This document shows, one piece after another, positions 54,231-64,000 of a stretch of 64,000 bases of DNA (position 1 is the stretch's first letter; every line of letters begins with the position of its first letter). The notes beneath the pieces were generated by a model. That model saw nothing but the letters and a program-made list of their open reading frames with translations, did not search any database and was not told the origin of the DNA. Source of the DNA: Phascolomyces articulosus (lineage: Eukaryota; Mucoromycota; Mucoromycetes; Mucorales; Lichtheimiaceae); NCBI GenBank assembly GCA_025677815.1, contig JAIXMP010000002.1, forward strand, positions 1,116,001-1,180,000. Reading direction: 5' to 3'. A program made the position numbers and the translations under genes.

Positions 54231-56450
54231 AAAAAGAAAGAAAAAAGAAGAAAGAAAAGGTACGGTGATAATTTTTACAATTTTTGGGGGCTATTTTGAA
54301 CCCTTTTTATACTTTTTCAACATTGAAACAGTGAACCATTTTTCAATCCTTTATAACTTTATCAATTTTGATCGATATAAGACGAGATGAGTTTTGTTTT
54401 AAAGCTAATAACCTAGACTTTTTTGATATATGTTATTTATTATAATGATATTTGATGATATAGTTATATATTTATTTAAAAATAATAGAGTAATATTTTG
54501 ACAAGATGATCGTATGACAACTTCTAAAAACGGAAATTTCAAAATAGTTGTGACATCTAAACGGAATTTTTTTTTATTGGATGGGTAATAAAGTAGATAA
54601 GAGAGACTTGCTTTTTTTTAAAAAGAGTATACTGGATGATTGATGTGTTGATTAATAAGAGGATGATATCATTTCTATGTACGTAATTAAAGAACAATAA
54701 GCATGTTCTTTATGTATGTCGGGCAAAGACGGAGAAGCATTGAACTCAATTGAATTTATTGACATGACTTTACTAGACATTCAATAATATAACTGACATG
54801 ATTAGAAAGAGAAAAAGATAGGATTTCTGCCAATATATTATTACATATCTAAAGTGAATGTTTTTGATGAGTTAAAAAGTATTTGAAATGTCATGATTAT
54901 GGATTACTCATTAACAAAAGTAGAAAATTACTATTATGAAAACAATGACGAAAATGATTCATGATATCGGATTCAATTTAATAGAGATAATATGATGATA
55001 TCATCTTGTCAAACGTAATTGTTTTCAAAGAAAAATCATGCATAATAGTGAATCTTATCTTCCAGCCAAAATAGGATGATTGTAGAAGGATGGGAGGATG
55101 TTTTTTTAAAAAAAAACAAGCCATTGAACAAGATCGCGTTAATCGACGTGATGTTACAGAGTAACCATTAATAAAATTAGGATGATTATAATGAGAAAAA
55201 GATGGATCCTTTGATGATATATATATATATATATATATATATCATTATTGCTATATATAATACATAAATGTAGATAATAATTTAAAAATAAAGACTTTTT
55301 TTAAAATATTATGATAGCAGATCATTAATTAACTAAAATAGAAATAAAAAATACCTTATCTAAACATGAAAACAATGTCAAAAATGGCTATTAGAAACGA
55401 AAAGGATTGTGTGCTTTATTCTTTTTTTAATTGGATAACAAATAATAGTATGATAGTAGCAAAGAGATAGAGGGCTCATAATAATGGAATATAATGGAAA
55501 TATAGGTAATATCTCAGAAAAAGGGTTTTTCTGGTGCTATTAAAAGGAAAATGCATTAGGTTTGGTGTTCAGTGTATTATATAATGAGGCTATTATAATA
55601 AAAAAAACATGAGTGTGTGGTGAACCACACTAATGTATGATAGATTCCTTCATTCATTAAAAATCGGTTAAGCATGATACAACCAATGATACACTATATT
55701 ACTCTTGATTTGTTGTTCATTATTAATAATCTGGAATACAAAAGAAAGATTATGAAGAATAGAAAAGTAAATTGATTACTAAACAGGACAATAAAAAGAT
55801 ATACCTATCAGTACCATTTTTTATTACATTCCATTTCATCTCATATTACAGAAGTAATAATTTTTTTTTATAAGATTCTTTATCGTGACTCTACTAGAAA
55901 AGAGGACATGATGCTCTTTCTAAATGCTCACTCTTCCACATGTGCTTAATCATTGCATTCAGAGAATTTAGAAACTGTGGTGTCCTAGAAATAAGAATGT
56001 AGAGTATTCGAAAAAAATAGGGTTTGTATTCCTGATAATATTGTAAAATACCTGTACATAGAACAATAGAAATAAACTTTATCTTTGATATTATCTTTAT
56101 TCACAATAAATCGTGTTTCGAAGACTTCTCTTTTTTTTTGAACTATCTATTCTACGTACAACACAGAAACTTATAAAAACAAACATTATTTGAGTAGATC
56201 AAACCTCTCACCATTAACTATATTATATATTCGTCATTATATTTCTTGCTTTTACCATTATGGTAAGACTTAGCACAGACAGCAAACACATATAGGGTGC
56301 ACACCTTTTTAACTTGGTTTATTTTGAAGATCAAGTCTTTTATATGCAAAATGGTTATGAGGATTTTTTTTTACTGCATTGCTTTTTATTTCTAATATAT
56401 ACATTGTTGGTTGCCAATAAATTTACATCATTATTTCCATAAATGGAAGG
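54231..56450. other. Gene-poor AT-rich region
   Basis: No supported gene. Holds an (AT)n run at about 55216-55241, a T7A9 junction at about 55101-55116, and a short hairpin (GTGTGGT-GA-ACCACAC) near 55616-55631. Confidence 0.55.
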
Positions 56451-56454
56451 CATT

Positions 56455-57905
56455 GCGTTAGAGACAGACAACCAAACATTCGATTCGCTATCTCGGAATT
56501 CCTTTCAATCAGAAGGCTGAGATGGGTACTCAATTATTGATTGAACATAATACCAGAAAAGCTACTTCCACACTTAATTGCCTCAATGCCCTAGGCCTTG
56601 GCCCAACTGGATTTACAAGGCTTTTAGCAACACGTATCTATGCTCAATTCATTCGACCTCAAATGGAATATGGACTAGCCATTCAAAAAACTCAACAAAA
56701 ATACACCAAACTACTAGAAAATACGCAATCATCATCCTATTTCCGTCGTATATATGGCAGCAACAATCAAAGAGCATCCACCAAAGTAATGCAGCATCTT
56801 ATCAATATACCATCAATGAAGATTCGTGTTTCTATACTACAAGCAAAATTTCTCAATCGTACCAGATGGCTCCCTGAGGATACTCTTTTGTCTAACTTAT
56901 TACCAATAATTGATACGATCAGTACTAGTAGATTCCGGCAACTTAAAAAAAACAGCACTATGGAAATCACTTCCTCCCCAGATGGCTCCATATGACAACA
57001 AACAAGTAAAAGCAGCCACCAAACAACTATTAAACTTAGAATTCCAAGAGACTCGTAACGGACCAAAATCAAAACTAGTGGCAGCATGCCGACCTTATCT
57101 TCTAATAGACCCAATTGTCTGGCTCCCGATGAAATATAGCCAACGTAATCGTCTAATACGCTGGCGCCTAGGATGGATGCCAAATGGAGGCACTTCCGCA
57201 ATTTGTCGCAGCTGTAATGATAATCAACACCTATCTCGCAATCATGTTATATCTTGCTTCAATGTCCAGACACTTCTTAATATACCATATGTTGTCCCTG
57301 ATCCGATATCATTCGTGCTCAACTCGCTACCAACCAAACGATCAACATCCGATTCAAAAGAACGATACTGGAAATATATTTGGCCTCGACTTACTAGACT
57401 TATGAAAGAAATTGACCGCCTATGCCATGACGATGACTTGCGAGAAAACGACTCAGAACAACCACTCAGCATCAAAAATGATTTCATAATGTGGATCGAT
57501 CAACCAAATACAGATTCAGCTCACAGATCACCTTCTACTTCTCAATATAATCTTACACAACATTCTTCTGATTGATCTTTCCCCTTTCTTTTCCTATATC
57601 TCAATCATATTAGTATCTACATCAACCAAAAAAAAAAAAAGCAAACATACATATGCGTTAACCAAGTTCATTTCTTTAAATATATTACAATACCCATATT
57701 CTCTTCCTTATTTTAGCACTTTATTTCCCTTCAGCTAGCATTTTACCCTCACAATAGTTCACTTTTTCTTCTTTATTCACTTTCCCCCTCTATCTTATGG
57801 GGTTTTTTAACCAGTCCTTGAGATCCGGCTTTAGCAGGTATGCGATTTGCGAAGCGCTTTTTTGAAGCCTTTATTATTTGTAATTAAATGATAAATAAAA
57901 TATAT
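56455..57905 (+). mobile_element. 5'-truncated non-LTR (LINE) retrotransposon
   Basis: The C-terminal end of a LINE reverse-transcriptase polyprotein. The first frame (to 56995) begins with the thumb-proximal YLGIPFN motif and the region that links RT to the C-terminal domain. The second frame (56910-57575) contains a zf-RVT-type zinc motif, ICRSCNDNQHLSRNHVISC, and the LIRWRLGWMPNG signature of fungal LINEs. The two are offset by one base at an A8 run near 56946-56953. The palm catalytic YxDD box is absent, so the copy was truncated before it. After the stop at 57575 a 3' UTR runs into a TAAAT-rich end near 57870-57905; no target-site duplication was resolved. Confidence 0.8.
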
Positions 57906-59356
57906 TAAGGCGCTTTTCATACTCCGTATAAAACGCCTAAAAAGGGATACTCCGAGAATTGGAGGGCTTTAGCTTTGTCGATACATTTTTAATCAGGACG
58001 ATCGATATTGTCATACAGCTGGTCTAAAATATTATTGACGAAAAGGGTTATCGATGATATGAGAGAGTAAATATATATTCTGTACTATGGTAATAATAAC
58101 ATTAAAAAACTGTCTAACAATTTAATCCAAAGTATGGTCACAAAGGTAGCTATAAAACTGAAGAATAATGCGATGAAAAATCCCCTGTATAATATATACC
58201 TATCCACGATATTGTCTAAGCAACCCACTTTTCTTTTATTATAAACAGTAACAATATCAATTATTCTTGTATAATTGTTAGTAATTAGAAACAAATGGGT
58301 ATACTGTGGATACCTATAGTTATAAATCATGACAAACGAGAAAACCTCTATATGTTCACAGCCGCATATTAATGAATATATTTATTCATCCACCTAAAAA
58401 AAGAGTTTATACTAGTACATAATATCAATGTTGGATGTTGGTAAAATCTCCTTTCTTATATTTAGAACAAAAGTTATTGGTAATAAGACCATCATCGTTC
58501 ACAGCAATCTGAATGCGAGGCGGTGACATTGTTATTGTAAATGTTGTATAATATACAAGCTTAATAAAGTTCTTTTTTTATTTGGCCCCTTTAAAAAATA
58601 TTGATCAAGGAATGGATGGCTAGATCTTTTTTTGTTGAACGTAAAATATATTTATATGCGTATTTATTTTGATATGTTATATAATATTGAAATATCGCAT
58701 TTTAATTATATACCTCCTAGTTTTTATATATTTCCTCCCTTCTCTTTCATCAGCAATTCACTATCCTTTTTTCACAATTAAATCCGTAAAAAAGTATTAA
58801 CTTTTGTTTATGTTTCCAGAATATTATAGAATTTAGTCTTTTTGGGATAGATTTTCATTGTAATTGTGAATAAACGTATAGTACGTAATAAAAGCTTTTG
58901 GTATTACTATTTACTTGTGTTTATAGGTAGCTATGTGCATTTTGCCACATCAGTATATGATGGAGCCAACGTACATACTTCATAGTTAAAAGATCTCTAT
59001 AATATGTTTAAAATTTATATTTTCAAGGAGATTGTTATTAACATTTATAGAATAAGAGGTGACAAAAGCACTCAACACTATGTACTCTATCTCCATAACA
59101 AGTTAATATTATAAGACTTATAATAATAAAAGAAAGGGGGGGAAGAGGGGTAAATTTATTCATTTGCTAAACATATAAAAAGACAAGACAAAATGAAGTT
59201 AAGGATTGCCATTTCACCTTCTATTTATATTTTATTCATAGTGAGTTGAAGTTCTTTTTTTTCCTGGTATGTGCTTTAAATACAAAAACATAAGAAGTAC
59301 GTCAAGTCCTGTAGTTTTAATATATAATATTTGTATATAGAAAATATTTAACAATA
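57906..59356. other. AT-rich intergenic
   Basis: No supported gene. The first part contains GGCGC/GCGCC words that may belong to the end of the LINE. The last ~200 bases form the promoter of the small secreted protein, with a TATA-like ATATAAAAAG at 59171-59180. Confidence 0.5.
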
Positions 59357-59557
59357 ATGGTTCAAGTCTCCTTTAAAAACCTTTTGCTTTCTGTAGCTGC
59401 AATTGCTGTCATGATGAGCGGTAGTTCCGTAGTTTCTGCCGTTACATGCCAATCTGATGCCAACTGTGGTTCGAACCAGATGTGTTTCAGATTCCAACCT
59501 AGTGAAACCTTTGGCAACTGTATTGCTAATAAAATGCATCAAAAGAGAACTCAATGA
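59357..59557 (+). CDS. Small secreted cysteine-containing protein
   Basis: A 66-residue single-exon frame. The first ~28 residues form a good signal peptide (basic start, LLLSVAAIAVMM core, SVVSA before the cut), followed by about 38 residues with four cysteines in the spacing C-x5-C-x5-C-x12-C (CQSDANCGSNQMC ... NC) and a basic tail. It is shorter than most effectors and matches no family I know. Composition is less AT-biased than the flanks, and the ATG has A at -3. It could be a secreted effector-like or cell-wall peptide, or the first exon of a longer gene, though no donor is obvious before the stop. Confidence 0.6.
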   Translation: MVQVSFKNLLLSVAAIAVMMSGSSVVSAVTCQSDANCGSNQMCFRFQPSETFGNCIANKMHQKRTQ

Positions 59558-60643
59558 TGAATCTCGGAATGATAAAGTATTTTAGCTGTATCCAATTCAA
59601 AATGTACATTGACGTATGCATTCTGACAATGGCGTATAATTAGTGTTCATGATAATAAAAATGTAGTATATTACATATATAAATGTTTAGTGTGCTATAT
59701 AATTATCAATGCAAGCAAAGTAACGTTTAAAATAACACCAGAGAATGAAATAAATCGAAGAATAAATACCGATAACATATTAGCTACAAATGAAGTGCTT
59801 TTTTTTAATGACATATTAATAATTATTCTACGTACTACACAATGGTTTATCATAACGAGATGATATTAGGAATACAAATGGTGCTATGAGATACAATAGA
59901 ATGACTTTTCAGTACGTACTATCATCTTCTGCTACAAACGCATAAAACCACAACAAATTACATACATCTTTCAATTAACAATGAGTATATAATTTATGAT
60001 TATACTGACCCCCTATTTTATTCTCGCTCATATGCATACTGTCGTGTGACATCAGGTGAGAAAGGGTGATCCTTGATGCTCTTGTATTATCAATAACTTG
60101 AAAAGTAACATGTAGCATGTATCTTAGTAATGTTTGAGGATTTTATTGAGACTGTTTCAATTAATTAACACTATCATTTATTATCTTCCTTCTTCAGTTG
60201 TCATTGGAGGTAGTAATAGGTCAGAAAGATATCTTAAACAGAAGTTTAAAAGTTGTTATATAAGTTAAGTGTGATATATATTAAATATCGTACATACATA
60301 AAAAGAAGGGAATCTTCTGCTGATTTTATATTAGAGCACTAAAAAAGAAACCCCAGAGTTAATTGAGCGAGATAATGGAAATACCATTAGGCCCAGATAC
60401 CAACCCATCTGCTTGTTGATGAGAATCATTATGAATATAAAAAATAAGATTATACCGGGATTGGATGCTGTTGCTTATATCGTTGCTAAACGCGCACCAC
60501 AATGATGTATTTTCATCTTTGAAACAAAATAGCATATCAGCAGAAGGTTTGTGTAACACAAAAACTAAAGCATTATGAAGATAAAAAAAGCTTGGTTTTA
60601 AGAACTTAATACACGAAACAGCAGAAAGTTTTTTCAATGCATA
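59558..60643. other. Intergenic, with one unassigned minus-strand frame
   Basis: AT-rich. A minus-strand frame at 60673-60359 (104 codons) overlaps the proposed start of the Rab3GAP-like gene and has no recognisable domain; I do not call it a gene. No repeats of note. Confidence 0.5.
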
Positions 60644-63016
60644 ATGTCTTATAAGTGTATACTCGCTCCCCATTACCGCATTCCACCTCCCATTTTATCC
60701 ATTCTCGTTGGACGATTACCCCAAGTATCAACTATCATAGAAGATGTAACTGAAGAAGCAGCAGCAGCCGAATCGATCAAGTTGGACGAATCAGCAGATG
60801 ATCAAGGTATATAATTGTTTACAAAAAAAAACCAGTATACATAAAAACAAGGAATGATTTATAAAACAATTGTTGAATCCGTTCAAAAAATATTGTATGC
60901 TTTTTTATAGGGGATGCTTGGGACAAAGATTGGGGATGGAGTGTTGATGAGGTAACCATAATATACGGTGCCTATATTTTTTTGTTATTGTATGATTCTA
61001 TTAACAATAAACACATTATCATTTCTAAATAATAGACACCAAAATCACCTAGTCCTGATGATCACATTACGAGTAGTAATAGTTATACAAGTGATTATGC
61101 ACACGCGTTTAGTCCACTTACTGAACCTTATATGGTATCAACATCTGCTGGAGGTGGATATATGGTTCTTGCACATAGATCAAAATTTGTTGTTATTGAA
61201 TTAAAGGAGGAAGAAGGAGAATATTGTGCACTAGGTCAAGGGTCCGGATGTGAGATGGAAGGGTAGCTATTCTCACTCACTGATGATCATCTTAGAAATG
61301 TATAACTATAATCTAATGCGATTTTTCGTTTTTCAATGGTAGTGAAGAAATTACAGCCATTTTATGTTTACCATTATTTGTTCCATCCATACGTAAAAAG
61401 TAGGTATATACTAACATCGTTCTCTCTTATTCTTACGTGTTTTTATTGTATAGTTACAATGAGTTGGTCACCTTATTTATTAATCATGATGTATGTGTAT
61501 ACAATAGTCAAATGTTTGTCATGGCAGGATACAATACTGGATGGCTACGCCTATTTTCAGAAGTAAGAATAAACAGGATATTAATGAATACGTATATTTT
61601 ACTTTCAGATGAAAATGGAGTACTGAATCTTATATAATAGACTGGCACCATGTTGACTGCTCAACTATTAGAACCTACACCTATCTTGTCAATAAAGGTT
61701 CGAACGCCACCTCCTGTATATAAAACTGCAGCAAATCAATCGTGGCAAGATGAAGAAATTACATTATTATTTCAAGGAAATAAGGTTGTTAGTATTGATG
61801 GACAAAGTTTATGGATGGTATTAAGAGTATGCGACGGGCAAAGAGAAAGTGGTATTGGTAAGTATATACGGCGTTGATGTATATTATACGAGTATCATAT
61901 ATATATATCTCACATATACATTTTGAATAGATTCATCTCGTATGCATACAGCATTCACATATAAAAAATATGAATTTCAAAAACATGATCAAGTAAAAGA
62001 TGTAGTAAGTTTAGGTAAATCTTTAACGATTTTTTAAGTTAAAAAAGAGGAGTTGTTTAATAATATATAAATCTATATCTTGTGACGCCAAAAAAAGCAA
62101 CAAATTGAATTAAATTAAAAAATAAATAAATAAATGAAAAAAAATAGGCCCTTCTCCACCCCGATCGACACCAACCACAGTTTTGGAACAATCTTCTACC
62201 TTATCAACTATACCATTTCCATCCACTGCAACATCGAGGTATATTGCAGTAGGATGTAATCCTATGCTTTGTTACTATGCAACAACAGATTCAAGTAGGC
62301 CATTAATGTCTGCCGTGTCCATGGCAAGTTATGTTGTATCCAGGGTTGCCACTCCTGTTTTCTCATTTGCCAAGTCTTGGTGGTCAGGAGGAAACTCTTC
62401 TTCAGCTTCTTCCACTACATCACCAGCACCCTACGTTCCAGATATGCATGCTCCCCCTACCCATATTGAACCAGCAACGCCCATTCCTGTCGTATTAACG
62501 TTAGGAGACCCAGACCGTCGCATCACGAGTATCTCCGTAGCACCTGCGAGCACAAGTTCTCAACGGAGCACACTTGCGGCAACTACAGATCTATTAGGTC
62601 GAGTGATACTTTGGGATTTACAATCTGGAGAAATGATTCGCATGTGGAAAGGCATCCGTGATGCTGTTTGTGGATGGGTAGAAATATCTCAAGATAATCC
62701 AACGGACTTATCATCGAATCAACGCACTGGACCAGCGCGAGTTCCCTTATTTCTGGTGATCTATTCGGAGAGACGCGGTCTTTTACTTGTGTTCCACATG
62801 CGCCATGGTGCTAAAGTGGGGATTTTCCGGATCGGGCAAGGGTGGCGGCTCGTGCCTTGTGGTCGTGAACCTCTTGGAAGTAGTATGGTGAGCGCAGATA
62901 GAAGAAGAACAGCCATGTTAAAAGATGAAGGAGAATGTGGTTGTTTATCCAAATGTTTATTAATTGGTCCTGATGGGGAAGTTCGTAATATACAAATTGT
63001 ATCAAAACAATCATAA
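60644..63016 (+). CDS. Rab3GAP regulatory subunit-like protein (RAB3GAP2 N-terminal domain)
   Basis: Animal RAB3GAP2 partners RAB3GAP1 as GAP for Rab3 and GEF for Rab18 in membrane traffic and autophagy. Exons: 60644-60806, 60911-60951, 61036-61262, 61343-61399, 61454-61562, 61641-61857, 61931-62014, 62148-63016; 588 residues. Features in family order: the acidic Trp box DAWDKDWGWSVDE, NTGWLRLFSETGTMLTAQLL, DGQSLWMVLRVC, SRYIAVGCNPMLCYYATTDS, EPATPIPVVLTLGDPDR, GRVILWDLQSGEMIRMWKG, and VPLFLVIYSERRGLLLVF. It ends after the beta-propeller, so the ~700-residue helical C-terminal part of animal RAB3GAP2 is absent. The start is the first ATG in frame; an upstream exon cannot be excluded. Confidence 0.82.
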
Positions 63017-63460
63017 AATCTAATATGAAATATAATTGTTTTACAAAGAAAGGTCCCTTTAAATCTATTATTTAAAGTGCATGTGATTGGCTGATATTCC
63101 AGTAACTTTTTATTTTTGAAAAGCAGAACATCTTTTTTTAAAACCTAGTACGCATATTTTTTTTCTTTTTACTTTATAAACTTCTTTAAAAAACAAAAGC
63201 TAGTGATTTGAACAAAAAAAAATACAATATCAACCATTTGCTTAATCGCAAAGCACCCTTCAGCTCTTTCGATCAACAATAAAAAGTCAATTTGTAAAAA
63301 AACGATTATAAAGGAATGCGAACATCAATTCTACACGAGCCGATTACTGTCTGATAATAAAAATAATAATAATAAACACTTGTCTACTTTTTATACATCA
63401 CCAAACACAACACCAAACACAACTATACCTTTCTTTCTTTTTTTTATAAAAATATAAACA
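63017..63460. other. Tandem-gene spacer
   Basis: AT-rich spacer between the Rab3GAP-like gene and MDM34, with several poly-T/poly-A runs and a CACAACACCAAACACAAC leader just before the MDM34 start. No gene seen. Confidence 0.6.
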
Positions 63461-64000
63461 ATGGCATTTCGATTTAACTGGCCCGAATTCGATGCAGAGT
63501 TTTATGAAGAAGCACGTTCACAGCTTGAAGCTGCATTGAATAAAGGCAACAAACCAAAAAATATTGTGGACCATATTACAGTCAAGGAACTCAATATGGG
63601 TACCTCGGTAAGTGAACTTGGACCTGCTTTTTATTATTATTATTTTGTGAGACTCTGGAACTTTTGACTCACATTGCACATAATAAACCCAATTCAAAAT
63701 ATTTTTTTTTTTCATTATAGCCACCCGAACTGGAAATTCTTGAGGTTGGAGAACTTGCAACGGATAAGTTTCGTGGTATCTTCAAGCTGACGTATGCAGG
63801 TGATGCCTATATCGTTTTACAAACTAAAGTTCAGGTGAATATATACATTTATACATTACGACAAAACTTTTTGGGCGTATCATCATCATAAAAAAGATAA
63901 GGGACCAAAAAAAAGGTTTAACTGACTTATTTCTAAAAAAACAACGCTATTAGGCAAATCCAATGCACGCTAAACGGTCCGAACTTCCTCGTCATACACG
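63461..64000 (+). CDS. MDM34: Mitochondrial outer-membrane ERMES subunit Mdm34 (partial)
   Basis: Part of the ER-mitochondria encounter structure that tethers the organelles and moves phospholipids. Exons 63461-63607, 63721-63834 and 63954 onward; the gene is cut by the window end. The visible ~100 residues are the start of the SMP lipid-binding domain: [40 protein letters not shown], then [19 protein letters not shown] and [17 protein letters not shown], all characteristic of Mdm34 rather than Mdm12 or Mmm1. Residues after the third exon start ([13 protein letters not shown]) are less conserved. Confidence 0.92.

Noticed and set aside
60359..60673. 104-codon minus-strand frame
   Set aside because: Overlaps the Rab3GAP-like start, has no known domain and no clear promoter; likely chance.

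Overview
The window is nuclear DNA of a filamentous fungus, most likely an early-diverging Mucoromycota (Mucorales-like) species. The signs are: very AT-rich intergenic DNA; genes split into many short exons by introns mostly of 50-120 bases with GTAAGT-type donors and TAG acceptors; Asn/Gln/Ser homopolymers in regulatory proteins; Mucorales-type TPR-F-box-LRR and LINE remnants; and a fungal core gene set (Prp5, Aurora, Cbk1/NDR, Mdm34, eS26). I cannot name the species. No bacterial-type operon, CRISPR array or rRNA gene is visible, and no tRNA gene could be confirmed. Gene models were built by hand from splice signals and reading-frame continuity and were not checked against transcripts.

Left part (1-31 kb): a microsomal-type cytochrome P450 (+), a secreted PA-domain subtilase (+), a very long RasGEF gene (-), a Prp5-type DEAD-box splicing helicase (+), an ASXH/DEUBAD protein with a probable RAMA domain (-), a monocarboxylate-type MFS transporter with an apparent 2-base microexon (+), and an L-type/MUP1-like amino-acid permease (+).

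Middle part (31-48 kb) is gene-dense: an ankyrin-repeat protein (+), a double AN1 zinc-finger protein (+), ribosomal protein eS26 (+), Aurora kinase (-), a ZCCHC9-like zinc-knuckle protein (+), a small protein resembling the metazoan RNA polymerase II factor Gdown1/POLR2M (-), pyridoxal kinase (+) and an NDR/Cbk1 kinase (+). Several neighbours are tail-to-tail with almost no spacer (18 bases between the ZCCHC9-like and Gdown1-like stops, 65 bases between subtilase and RasGEF), so their transcripts should overlap in antisense.

Right part (48-60 kb) is gene-poor and decayed: a broken Dia2/Pof3-like TPR-F-box-LRR gene, unidentified coding remnants, an AT-rich degenerate repeat, a promoter-like palindrome/TATA block with no long ORF behind it, a 5'-truncated LINE, and one small secreted cysteine-containing protein gene. 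The last 4 kb returns to housekeeping genes: the beta-propeller part of a Rab3GAP regulatory subunit and the first three exons of the ERMES subunit Mdm34, cut by the window edge.

The genes do not form one pathway. Several serve polarized growth and division (RasGEF, NDR kinase, Aurora, Rab3GAP subunit) or nuclear RNA and chromatin work (Prp5, ZCCHC9-like, Gdown1-like, ASXH protein).
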